Positions 31,986 to 39,774 of a stretch of 64,000 nt of DNA are shown here, in pieces; position 1 is the stretch's first letter; every line of letters starts with the position of its first letter. Location of the stretch: positions 62,001 through 126,000 of the forward strand of contig NZ_QLLT01000004.1 in the NCBI RefSeq assembly GCF_003259315.1, written 5' to 3'. The position numbers were made by a program, and so were the translations under genes. This stretch comes from Kitasatospora sp. SolWspMP-SS2h (lineage in GTDB: Bacteria > Actinomycetota > Actinomycetes > Streptomycetales > Streptomycetaceae). The notes beneath the pieces are model-generated. The model saw nothing but the letters and a program-made list of their open reading frames with translations, made no database searches and was not told the origin of the DNA.

Positions 31986-33056
31986 TCAGGACGGGGCGGC
32001 CGTGGTGTCCGCGTCGGCGTAGCGGCGGGCCAGGGCGGCGACCGCCTCGGCGACGGCGGCGCGCAGCGAGGGCGGGGCCAGCACCTCCGCGTCCGGGCCG
32101 AGCCGGAGCAGGTCGGAGACGGCCACCGGCGTGGACTCGACCGGGAGTCGGACCACCGCCCAGCCCTCCTGGTCGGGCGGGCCGGCCTGCCGGGCGGCCT
32201 CGGCGCCCGCCGTGCCGAACTGGGCGGGCAGCAGCCGCAGCGCGCGCGGGGAGACCCGGACGGTGGCCGTGTCCTGGTGCAGCATGCCCGTCAACTCGCG
32301 GGTGGTGGACGCCCAGTGCGCGGCGAGGTCGAAGTCCGGCGGGCGGGTGAAGTGCTGGTCGGCGACCTCGGCGGCCAGGATCCGGGAGACCCGGTAGGTG
32401 CGGACCGCGACGGCGGCCCCGGCGGGCGGCGCGGCGTCCCCGGGAGCCGGTGAGGTGCGGGTGGGGGCGGGCGGGACGCCCTCGGGGGCCGGCGCGGCGG
32501 ATGCCAGCAGGTACCAGATGCCGCTCTTCAACACCAGTCCCAGCGGCTGCAGTTCGCGGTGCACCTCGCCGCGCCAGCGCCGGTAGTGCACGCGCAGGAC
32601 CCGCTGCTCCCAGACCGCCTCGGCGACCCGGGCCAACTCCGGCACGGGGTCCGCGTCTCGGAACCAGGAGGCCGGATCGAGGTGGAAGCGCTCCTGCAAC
32701 TGCCGTGTCCGGTCCGCGAGTTCGACGGGCAGTGCGGCCCGCACCTTCAACTGGGCGGTGGTCAGCACCGCGCCCAGGCCCAGCTCCTTCGCCGCGTCCG
32801 GCACCCCGGCGAGGAACAGCGCCCCGGCCTCGTCCCCCGTCAGTCCCGTCAGCCTGGTCCGGTAGCCGCCCACCAGCCGGTACCCGCCCGTCCGGCCGCG
32901 CTCGGCCAGCACCGGCACGCCCGCCGCGCCCAGCGCCTCCACGTCCCGGTGGACGGTGCGCACCGATACCTCCAGCTCGGCGGCGAGTTCGGCGGCCGTG
33001 CACAGACCCCGGTTCTGGAGCAGCAGGAGCAGGGCGAGGAGACGGTCGGCGCGCAC
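31986..33056 (-). CDS. WYL-domain (YafY/DeoR-type) transcriptional regulator
   Basis: A 356-residue regulator. The N-terminal HTH_11 domain has RADRLLALLLLLQNRGLCTAAELAAELEVSVRTVHRDVEAL. A WYL domain follows (LRVHYRRWRGEVHRELQPLGLVLKSGIWYLLA), then a WCX-type C-terminus (WAVVRLPVESTPVAVSDLLRLG). WYL domains sense nucleotides or other small ligands. The GTG at 33056 is preferred because the HTH begins directly after it. It is divergent from a DUF3224 gene, a recurrent pairing, with a perfect inverted repeat between them. Confidence 0.92.
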   Translation of the reverse strand: MRADRLLALLLLLQNRGLCTAAELAAELEVSVRTVHRDVEALGAAGVPVLAERGRTGGYRLVGGYRTRLTGLTGDEAGALFLAGVPDAAKELGLGAVLTTAQLKVRAALPVELADRTRQLQERFHLDPASWFRDADPVPELARVAEAVWEQRVLRVHYRRWRGEVHRELQPLGLVLKSGIWYLLASAAPAPEGVPPAPTRTSPAPGDAAPPAGAAVAVRTYRVSRILAAEVADQHFTRPPDFDLAAHWASTTRELTGMLHQDTATVRVSPRALRLLPAQFGTAGAEAARQAGPPDQEGWAVVRLPVESTPVAVSDLLRLGPDAEVLAPPSLRAAVAEAVAALARRYADADTTAAPS

Positions 33057-33084
33057 CCCGCCATCATCGCGCAGACCGGCCGGA

Positions 33085-33109
33085 ATACCTGACAAGAGGT
33101 GTCAGGTAT
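33085..33109. promoter_or_regulatory. operator of the WYL regulator
   Basis: A perfect inverted repeat ATACCTGACA-N5-TGTCAGGTAT, 29 bp from the regulator start and 96 bp from the DUF3224 start. It is the only such symmetry in the gap and is well placed for autoregulation and control of the divergent gene. Confidence 0.8.
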
Positions 33110-33204
33110 GGCCGCCAGCCTTGGTGGTGCGGCGCACCCGGCGGGGCGCGACCGCAGGCCCTCGCTGCGCGGAACCGCCGCGCACCGGACGGAAGGACGG
33201 CGCC

Positions 33205-33654
33205 ATGACCACCGCAGACACCACCGGCACCACCATCAGCACCATCACCGGCACCACCATCACCGGGAGCATCGGCTTCGCCGACTGGACGGAGCAGGAG
33301 GTGGCGTCGAGCGCGTCGGGCCCGCGCACCGCGCACGCCTCGGTCGCGAACACCTTCACCGGCGGCATCGAGGCGGTCCGCACCGCCTGCGACTACAGCA
33401 TCGCCTACACCACCGGCCACGAAGGCGTGTTCACCGGCGTGGAACTGGTCACCGGCGGCATCGAGGGCCGCCACGGCACCTTCGTCCTGGAGCAGCGCGG
33501 TACCTTCGCGGCCGACGGCACCATCCACTGCGCCTTCACCGTCGTCCCGGGCAGCGGCACCGAGGAACTGGCGGGGCTCACCGGCACCGGCGAGTACGTC
33601 TGCCGCACCGACGCGGAGTCCATCCCCTACTCGTTCAGCTACCGGGTGCAGTGA
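33205..33654 (+). CDS. DUF3224 domain protein
   Basis: A 149-residue protein. A Thr-rich N-terminus is followed by the DUF3224 beta-barrel pattern: HASVANTFTGGIEA, DYSIAYTTGHEGVFTGVELVTG, GTFVLEQRGTFAADGTI, FTVVPGSGTEELAGLTGTGEY. The fold resembles allene oxide cyclase-like barrels. Function unknown, but it is repeatedly found beside WYL regulators, as here, and is probably induced when that regulator is released. ATG at 33205 follows GGAAGGACGGCGCC. Confidence 0.9.
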   Translation: MTTADTTGTTISTITGTTITGSIGFADWTEQEVASSASGPRTAHASVANTFTGGIEAVRTACDYSIAYTTGHEGVFTGVELVTGGIEGRHGTFVLEQRGTFAADGTIHCAFTVVPGSGTEELAGLTGTGEYVCRTDAESIPYSFSYRVQ

Positions 33655-33784
33655 GGGGGACCGGGGGAGGCGGCGCGGGAGGCGCCGGCAGGGGGAGGTT
33701 GCGCCAAGTCGCCGGTGGGGGGCGGTCCTCCCGTTAGGGTGGTCGGTGTCCGTACGGTGCAGTCCAGCGTGGTAGGAGAGTGCC

Positions 33785-35116
33785 TTGGCCACGGCCGCCA
33801 GCAGTGTTCTTCCCGAACTCGACGCCGGGGCGTTCGCCCGCTGGCGGGCCGGCGGCGGGCGGGTGGTCGATCTGCTGGGTGCAGTACGGGAGTTGGGGCC
33901 GGTCGCGGGGTTCCGGCTCGGGGACCGGCAGGTCGTGCTGGTGACCGGGGCGGGGCAGGTGCAGCAGGTGCTGGCGAAGCGCCCCGACACGTACGTGAAG
34001 CGCGGGCACCGGGTCAAGCCGCTGTTGGGCGGCGGGCTGCTGTGCGCGGCGGGTGAGCCGTGGCGGCGTCAACGCAAGCTGTTGCAGCCGCAGTTCACCG
34101 GGCGCGGCATCCGGACGTACGAGCCGCAGATCCGGGCCGCGGTGGCGGACACCGCCGAGCGCTGGCGGGTGGCCGCCGCGGCGGGGGAGGTGCGGGAGAT
34201 CGACGCGGACCTGCGGCACTTCTCGCTGGACGTGATCTGGCGTTCGCTCACCGCCCACCCGCTGGACCCGGACACCCGCCGGCGGCTGGTCGCGGCCGGG
34301 GAGGGCTTCGCGGCGATCCCGGCGTTCGCGCCCGCCACCGGCGACACCGCGATCGACTTCCGGGAGGCCAACGAGCACGTCGACCGGGTCGCCGAGCGCG
34401 CGATCGCGCTGGCCGAGGAGGCCGAGGAGCCGGGGCTGGTCCAGGTGCTGCTCCGGGCCGCGGCCGAACTCCCGGACTACACCGAGCGCCTGGTGCGCGA
34501 CGAGCTGATGACGCTGGTGGTGGCCGGGTACGAGACCACCGCCACCGCGCTCGGCTGGCTGTTCCTGCTGCTGGACGCGCACCCCGAGCAGCGGACCCGG
34601 GCGCTGGCCGCCGGACCGGCCGGTTCGGCCGAACGGGCGGCCGCGATCCGGGCGTTGATCGACGAGACGCTGCGGCTGTACCCCGTGGCCTGGCTGATGC
34701 CCCGGTACGCGGCCGAGCCGGACACGCTGGACGGCATCCCGATCGAGGCCGGGACGACGGTGCTGCTCTCCCCGTACCTGACCCACCGCGACCCCGGGCT
34801 GTGGCCCGACCCGGAGGAGTTCCGCCCGCAGCGCTTCCTGGACGCCGAGCGGCGCCCGGCGCCCGGCGCGTACCTCCCGTTCGGGCTCGGGCCGCGGGCC
34901 TGCCTGGGAGCGCAGTTCGCCGTCCGGGAGATGGCGCTGCTGCTGGAGGAACTGCTGCCCGCGTACCGGGTCGAGATCCGGGACGCCCCCGCCGGGGCCG
35001 GGTACGGACTCACGGTGCACCCCGACGGGCCGGTCCGGGCCGTGCTGCACGCCGAGACCGCGGACGCGGCCGAGACCGAGGTCGAGAACGAGGCAGTGGT
35101 GGCGGCGGCGGAGTAG
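33785..35116 (+). CDS. cytochrome P450
   Basis: A 443-residue soluble P450 monooxygenase. Seen are the I-helix AGYETTATA, the K-helix ExxR in ETLRLYPVAW, and the haem loop PFGLGPRACLGAQFA with the thiolate Cys373. The TTG at 33785 is the start, with AGGAGAG 4 nt upstream. A TAGGGT at 33734-33739 may be the -10. No ferredoxin or ferredoxin reductase gene is adjacent, so electron partners come from elsewhere. The substrate is unknown. The Glu/Ala C-terminal tail is longer than usual. Confidence 0.95.
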   Translation: MATAASSVLPELDAGAFARWRAGGGRVVDLLGAVRELGPVAGFRLGDRQVVLVTGAGQVQQVLAKRPDTYVKRGHRVKPLLGGGLLCAAGEPWRRQRKLLQPQFTGRGIRTYEPQIRAAVADTAERWRVAAAAGEVREIDADLRHFSLDVIWRSLTAHPLDPDTRRRLVAAGEGFAAIPAFAPATGDTAIDFREANEHVDRVAERAIALAEEAEEPGLVQVLLRAAAELPDYTERLVRDELMTLVVAGYETTATALGWLFLLLDAHPEQRTRALAAGPAGSAERAAAIRALIDETLRLYPVAWLMPRYAAEPDTLDGIPIEAGTTVLLSPYLTHRDPGLWPDPEEFRPQRFLDAERRPAPGAYLPFGLGPRACLGAQFAVREMALLLEELLPAYRVEIRDAPAGAGYGLTVHPDGPVRAVLHAETADAAETEVENEAVVAAAE

Positions 35117-35185
35117 CGCACGGGGCTGCGGGGCGGGGTGGTGGGACGGGGTTGTGGGGCGGGGGCTGCGGGACGGAGCCGGAAA

Positions 35186-35214
35186 ACGGTTTGTCAGGGG
35201 GCCTGGCGAACCGT
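35186..35214. promoter_or_regulatory. imperfect inverted repeat before the SDR gene
   Basis: Arms of 13 bp (35186-35198 and 35202-35214) match at 11 positions around a 3-bp spacer: ACGGTTTGTCAGG and CCTGGCGAACCGT. A -10-like CAGGAT follows at 35215-35220, 8 nt before the GTG, so this may be an operator on a leaderless promoter. Confidence 0.5.
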
Positions 35215-35228
35215 CAGGATCCGGTGCC

Positions 35229-36011
35229 GTGAGAGCCGCCGACCCGCATCCCGCCCGCGCCGAGCGCCCCGTCGCGCTGGTCACCGGCGTCGGCCGGACG
35301 GTCGGCATCGGTGCCGCCGTCGCCGAGCGCCTGGCCGCCTCCGGGTGGGACGTCGCCTACAGCTACTGGACGCCGTACGACACCCGGATGCCCTGGGGCG
35401 TCGAGGACGGGGCGGTGGCGGCCGTCGGCGCGGCGATCGGCGCGCACGGCGCGCGCCACCTCGCGGTGCCGGCCGACCTGGCGGACGGGGCGGAGCCCGC
35501 CCGGCTGTTCGACCGGGTCGAGGCCGGGCTCGGCCCGGTCACCGCGCTGGTGATGAGCCACGCCGAGTCCGTCGACTCCGGGCTGCTGGACACCACGGTG
35601 GAGAGCTTCGACCGGCACTTCGCGGTCAACGCCCGGGCGAGCTGGCTGCTGATCCGCGAGTTCGGCCTCCGCTTCACCGGCGCGTTCGGCACCGGCCGGA
35701 TCGTCGCCCTGACCAGCGATCACACCGTCGGCAACCTCCCGTACGGCGCCAGCAAGGGCGCCCTCGACCGGATCACCCGCGCCGCCGCCCGCGAGCTCGC
35801 CCACCTCGGCGTGACGGCCAACGCGGTGGACCCGGGCCCCACCGACACCGGCTGGATGGACGAGGCCCTGCGCGCCGAGACGGTCGCCCGCACCCCGCTG
35901 GCCCGGCTCGGCACCCCGCAGGACGCCGCGCACCTGATCGACTTCCTCTGCTCCCCGCAGGGCCAGTGGATCAACGGCCAACTCCTCCAGAGCAGCGGCG
36001 GGTCGAAGTAG
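35229..36011 (+). CDS. SDR family oxidoreductase
   Basis: A 260-residue short-chain dehydrogenase. The start of the fold is ALVTGVGRTVGIGAAVAERLA, with ADLADGAEPARLF, LVMSHAES (NAG region) and VALTSDHTVGNLPYGASKGALDRITRAAA, in which the catalytic Tyr and Lys are present as YGASK. The C-terminus is DFLCSPQGQWINGQLLQSSGG, typical of FabG-like enzymes. The GTG at 35229 is preferred over upstream in-frame starts that lie in the promoter region. It ends 30 bp before the convergent SulP gene. Confidence 0.9.
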   Translation: MRAADPHPARAERPVALVTGVGRTVGIGAAVAERLAASGWDVAYSYWTPYDTRMPWGVEDGAVAAVGAAIGAHGARHLAVPADLADGAEPARLFDRVEAGLGPVTALVMSHAESVDSGLLDTTVESFDRHFAVNARASWLLIREFGLRFTGAFGTGRIVALTSDHTVGNLPYGASKGALDRITRAAARELAHLGVTANAVDPGPTDTGWMDEALRAETVARTPLARLGTPQDAAHLIDFLCSPQGQWINGQLLQSSGGSK

Positions 36012-36040
36012 CGTCGAAGTGGCTGGTGGCCGGCCCCGGG

Positions 36041-37534
36041 TCAGTGGGCGACGGCGAGTTCGCCGCTGAGGCGGTCGTGCAGGGCGGCGCTGGGGTGGTT
36101 CAGGCCGGTGATCTCGACCTGCTTGCCGCGCTGGGCGTACTTGGCGCGGACGGTGTCGAGGGCGGCGACCGAGGAGGCGTCCCAGACGTGGGCGGCGGCC
36201 AGGTCGATGACGACCAGGTCGGGGTCGCCGGCGTAGTCGAAGCGGGTGGTCAGTTCGTCGGCGGAGGCGAAGAACAGGTCGCCGGTGACGGCGTAGACCA
36301 CCCGGTCGCCGTCCGGGTCGGGGGTGGCGGTGACGTCGGCGTGCTGGGCGACCCGCCGGGCGAAGAGGGCCGCGGCGAGCAGTGAGCCGATCACGACGCC
36401 GATCGCCAGGTTGCCGGTGGCGACCACCACGACCACGGTCACCGCCGTGACGGCCGACTCGCCGACCGGGAGGCGGCGCAGCGTGGCCGGGGCGATCGAG
36501 TGCCAGTCGAAGGTGCCGAAGGAGACCATCACCATCACGGCCACCAGCGCGGCCATCGGAATCCGCGAGACCACCGGTCCGAAGACCAGGCAGAGCACCA
36601 GCAGGAACGTTCCGGCCAGGAAGGTCGACACCCGGGTCCGGGCGCCCGACACCTTCACGTTGATCATCGTCTGGCCGATCATCGCGCAGCCGCCCATCCC
36701 GCCGAACAGCCCGGTCACGATGTTGGCGACGCCCTGCCCGATCGATTCCCGGCGCTTGTCGGAACGGGTGTCGGTGATCTCGTCCACCAGCTTCGCCGTC
36801 ATCAGCGACTCCATCAGCCCCACCAGCGCCATCCCCAGCGCGTACGGGGCGACGGTGGCCAGGGTGTCCACCGTGAACGGCACGTCCGGCAGGCCCGGCA
36901 CCGGCAGCGAGGACGGCAGCGCGCCCTGGTCGCCGACCGTCGGCACCGCGACGCCCGCGCCCACCGTCACCAGCGTCAGCACCACGATCGACACCAGCGG
37001 CGCCGGCACCGCCCGGGTCAGCTTCGGGAACCACACCATCAGCGCCAGGGCGGCCGCCAGCAGCGGGTACACCGACCACGGGACGTGCGTCAGCTGCGGC
37101 AGCTGGGCCAGGAAGATCAGGATCGCCAGCGCGTTGACGAACCCGACCATCACCGCACGCGGCACGAACCGCATCAGCCGGGCCACGCCCAGCGCGCCCA
37201 GCACGATCTGGAACACCCCCGCCAGGATCACCGCCGCCACCAGGTAGCCGAGGCCGTGCTCCCGGTTCAGCGGGCCGATCACCAGCGCCACCGCGCCCGT
37301 CGCCGCCGAGATCATCGCCCGCCGGCCGCCCACCACCGAGACGGTCACCGCCATCGTCACCGACGCGAACAGGCCGATCTTCGGATCGACCCCGGCGATC
37401 ACCGAGAACGAGATCGCCTCCGGGATCAGCGCCAGCGCGACCACCAGGCCGGCCAGCACCTCGGTGCGCCACACCTTCGGGTCGGAGCACCAGGCGGGCA
37501 GGCGGAGGGAGCGGGACAGGGCGGAGGAGGACAA
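36041..37534 (-). CDS. SulP family inorganic anion transporter
   Basis: About 497 residues. A SulP membrane domain with 10-14 helices starts at VWRTEVLAGLVVALALIPEA and contains ISAATGAVALVIGPLN. A cytoplasmic STAS domain is at the C-terminus (DRVVYAVTGDLFFASADEL, VVIDLAAAHVWDASSVAALD). SulP proteins move sulfate, bicarbonate or other anions. The start is uncertain: no ATG is present, the TTG at 37534 gives the best N-terminus, and a GTG at 37474 is possible. Transcription should start from a TAGAGT -10 within the MerR operator upstream. Confidence 0.85.
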   Translation of the reverse strand: MSSSALSRSLRLPAWCSDPKVWRTEVLAGLVVALALIPEAISFSVIAGVDPKIGLFASVTMAVTVSVVGGRRAMISAATGAVALVIGPLNREHGLGYLVAAVILAGVFQIVLGALGVARLMRFVPRAVMVGFVNALAILIFLAQLPQLTHVPWSVYPLLAAALALMVWFPKLTRAVPAPLVSIVVLTLVTVGAGVAVPTVGDQGALPSSLPVPGLPDVPFTVDTLATVAPYALGMALVGLMESLMTAKLVDEITDTRSDKRRESIGQGVANIVTGLFGGMGGCAMIGQTMINVKVSGARTRVSTFLAGTFLLVLCLVFGPVVSRIPMAALVAVMVMVSFGTFDWHSIAPATLRRLPVGESAVTAVTVVVVVATGNLAIGVVIGSLLAAALFARRVAQHADVTATPDPDGDRVVYAVTGDLFFASADELTTRFDYAGDPDLVVIDLAAAHVWDASSVAALDTVRAKYAQRGKQVEITGLNHPSAALHDRLSGELAVAH

Positions 37535-37586
37535 GAGGCGGCAACCCGTCGTGGAGGGGGAGGGGAGAATGAAGGAGGGAGACCGA

Positions 37587-37612
37587 ACTCTACCCTGACG
37601 TGAGGGTAGGGT
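37587..37612. promoter_or_regulatory. overlapping divergent promoters inside a MerR-type repeat
   Basis: CTACCCT-N6-AGGGTAG (37590-37609) is a perfect inverted repeat. Its left flank contains TAGAGT on the minus strand (-10 for sulP) and its right flank TAGGGT on the plus strand (37607-37612, -10 for merR, 7 nt before the GTG). A protein bound here would control both genes. Confidence 0.75.
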
Positions 37613-37619
37613 TCGCCCG

Positions 37620-38120
37620 GTGGACGGAGGAAGGCGCAGCGTGGGCGAGGACGTGGACGTGGCCGGGACCGGGGCCGGGGTCGTGCGCGCGGACGAGGGC
37701 ACGGACGGAAGCGCGGGCCCGGACCGGCACATGCAGATCGGCGAGGTCGCCACCCGCACCGAACTCTCCCTGCGCACCATCCGCCACTACGAGGAGACCG
37801 GCCTGGTCGTCCCGTCCGCCCGTTCCCGGGGCGGCTTCCGGCTCTACACCGAGCGCGACGTCGCCCGGCTGATGGTGATCCGCCGGATGAAACCGCTCGG
37901 CTTCACCCTCGACCGGATGCGCGAACTCCTCGACGCCACCGACCGCCTGGACGCCGACGGCCCCTACGGCGAAGGCGGCCGCCCCGCGCTGCTCGCCCTC
38001 GTCCGCACCTACGAACGCGCCGCCGCCGAACAGGTCGACCGCCTGCGCGTCCAACTCGCCCGCGCCGAGGACTTCGCGCACACCCTCCGCACCCGGCTGG
38101 ACGAAGAACCCGGCACGTGA
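37620..38120 (+). CDS. MerR family transcriptional regulator
   Basis: A MerR protein of 166 residues from the GTG at 37620. The canonical domain begins at an internal ATG (37731): MQIGEVATRTELSLRTIRHY, then RSRGGFRLYTERDVARLMVI and a C-terminal coiled coil. No metal-binding cysteines are seen, so it is not a metal sensor of the MerR/CueR type. The leaderless -10 just upstream favours the GTG, which adds a 37-residue acidic extension; the ATG lacks a ribosome-binding site. Divergent from sulP. Confidence 0.85.
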   Translation: MDGGRRSVGEDVDVAGTGAGVVRADEGTDGSAGPDRHMQIGEVATRTELSLRTIRHYEETGLVVPSARSRGGFRLYTERDVARLMVIRRMKPLGFTLDRMRELLDATDRLDADGPYGEGGRPALLALVRTYERAAAEQVDRLRVQLARAEDFAHTLRTRLDEEPGT

Positions 38121-38207
38121 CCGGCCCGCCCCCGGGAACCGCCCGTCGCGCCCGTCGGGTGGGGGTGGCGCCCCTCCGCCACGTCCACCGGGGCGACCCC
38201 CGGGGGC

Positions 38208-38291
38208 GGGCCCTCGACCGGGCGGACGAAGGCCGCCCAGCCGGCGGGGGCGAAGGCGAGGACGGGGGCCGCTCGGGTCCTCGGAGTTCCG
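38208..38291 (-). pseudogene. DUF397 relic, frameshifted
   Basis: On the minus strand NSEDPSGP (about 38290-38268) and VLAFAPAGWAAFVRPVEG (about 38263-38210) are the two halves of a DUF397 C-terminus, in different frames. The break is a run of five Cs (38264-38268) where four would keep the frame. No start, N-terminal part or HTH partner gene is present, so this is a fragment. It sits just downstream of the ROK gene. Confidence 0.5.
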
Positions 38292-38313
38292 GAGGTGGCA
38301 GGGGTGGGCGTCG

Positions 38314-39471
38314 TCAGCGCGCCGTGCTGTCCGACCGTGCGGGCGGCAGGTTCACCGGCGCGGTGTTCCGGGGCGACCCGGCCGTCCCCGGCACCCGGGC
38401 CGTTGCGGAACCGCTCCGGTAGGGGGCGCGGTCAGCGCGGGCCGGCGGGCCGGCGGGCCAGGTGTGGCGGGTGAGGGCGGCGGCGCCGATGAGTCCGGCG
38501 TCGGTGCCGAGGTGGGCGGGGTGCAGGGTGAGGTGGCGGGTGAAGGAGAGGGTCGCGTAGTCGGCGAGGTGGCGGGTGAGCGGGTCGAAGAGGAGCGGGC
38601 CGGCCTGGGCGACGCCGCCGCCGACGACGGCGGCGTCGAGCTCGACCAGGGTGGCGGTGGCGGCGATGCCGGCGGCGAGGGCGCGGGCGGCGTGGTCGAA
38701 GGCGGCCAGGGCGAGCGGGTCGCCGGTGCGGGCGGCGCGGGCGACGGCACCGGCGTCGGCGTCCTGGCCGGGGCCGGGGGTCCAGCCGAGTTCGGCGGCG
38801 GTGCGGGCGATGGCGGTGCCGGAGGCGAGCGTCTCGACGCAGCCGCGGGAGCCGCAGGGGCAGCGGCGGCCGTTGTAGTCGATGGTGATGTGGCCGAGGT
38901 GCCCGGCGTTGCCGGTGGTGCCGGTGTGCAGGGCGTTGTCGAGGACGAGTCCGGCGCCGACGCCGGTGGAGACGACCAGGCAGAGCACGTTGCGGTAGGG
39001 GCGGGCGGCGCCCCGCCAGTGCTCGGCGGCGGTCATGGCGAGCGCGTCGCCGCCGAGGGCGAGCGGCAGGTGGCGGGCGGCGGGGTGTTCGGCGACCTGG
39101 TCGAGCAGCGGGAACTCCCGCCAGCCGGGGATGTTGACGGGGCTGACGGTGCCGCGGGCGGTGTCGACCGGGCCGGCGCTGCCGATGCCGAGGGCCTGGA
39201 CCCGGTGCCAGTCCGGGTGGCGGGCGAGGTCGTCGAGGACGTGGTCGACGGCGGTCATCAGCTCGTGCCGGTCGCCGTCGGCGGGGGTGGGCACCTGGAG
39301 GCGGTGGTGCAGGGTGCCGCGGGTGTCGACCAGCCCGCCGGCGATCTTGGTGCCGCCGATGTCGAGGGCCGCGATCAGCGGCCCGTCGACCGGTCCGGGG
39401 GCGGGAGCGCCGTCCGGTGCGGACCCGTGGGAGCCGGGGGCGACGGCGGTACCGGCCGTTTCGTAACTCAT
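38314..39471 (-). CDS. ROK family sugar kinase
   Basis: A 385-residue ROK protein without HTH domain, thus a kinase rather than a repressor. The phosphate-binding motif is LIAALDIGGTKIAGGLVD; later LVVSTGVGAGLVLDN, the ROK histidine in GNAGHLGHITID, and the zinc motif CPCGSRGCVETLASG. The likely activity is glucokinase or related hexokinase using ATP. An unusual low-complexity tail of about 45 residues follows the last helix. ATG at 39471. It is divergent from a LacI regulator with a LacI-type palindrome 88 bp upstream of the start. Confidence 0.92.
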   Translation of the reverse strand: MSYETAGTAVAPGSHGSAPDGAPAPGPVDGPLIAALDIGGTKIAGGLVDTRGTLHHRLQVPTPADGDRHELMTAVDHVLDDLARHPDWHRVQALGIGSAGPVDTARGTVSPVNIPGWREFPLLDQVAEHPAARHLPLALGGDALAMTAAEHWRGAARPYRNVLCLVVSTGVGAGLVLDNALHTGTTGNAGHLGHITIDYNGRRCPCGSRGCVETLASGTAIARTAAELGWTPGPGQDADAGAVARAARTGDPLALAAFDHAARALAAGIAATATLVELDAAVVGGGVAQAGPLLFDPLTRHLADYATLSFTRHLTLHPAHLGTDAGLIGAAALTRHTWPAGPPARADRAPYRSGSATARVPGTAGSPRNTAPVNLPPARSDSTAR

Positions 39472-39558
39472 CGTGACGTCTCCGCAGGTGTGGCAGGGGA
39501 GCGCCGTGGTGCTGGGCAGGGCGCTGCCGGGTCGTACCCGGTGATTCTGACGCGATCT

Positions 39559-39570
39559 GACAACGTTGTC
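39559..39570. promoter_or_regulatory. LacI-type operator between ROK and lacI-family genes
   Basis: GACAACGTTGTC is a perfect 12-bp palindrome with the central CG typical of LacI/GalR sites. It is the only such symmetry in the 303-bp gap (39472-39774), which otherwise contains GC-rich sequence and the leaderless -10 of the LacI gene at its right end. Confidence 0.75.
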
Positions 39571-39774
39571 CAGCGCCCTCGGTCGCGGTCCGGTGCCTCC
39601 GGTACCGAGCGGCCCGGGAGGCCGGTCACCCCCGCCCGACTGCCGCTTCGCCGGTGCCGCTCACTGCCTGTAGCTGCGGTGACAGGGGCGGTGGCGGCGG
39701 TGCCGGGCGGACGGCCGGACCTCGGGCGTGCCGGGGCCCGCCGGGCCTGCCGGGCCCGCACTATCCTCCCTGGC

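Noticed and set aside
30355..33003. An 882-codon synthetase frame extending into the WYL gene
   Set aside because: The conserved ThrRS begins just after GTG 31623, with a ribosome-binding site; upstream codons are antisense-frame shadow and would bypass the attenuator.
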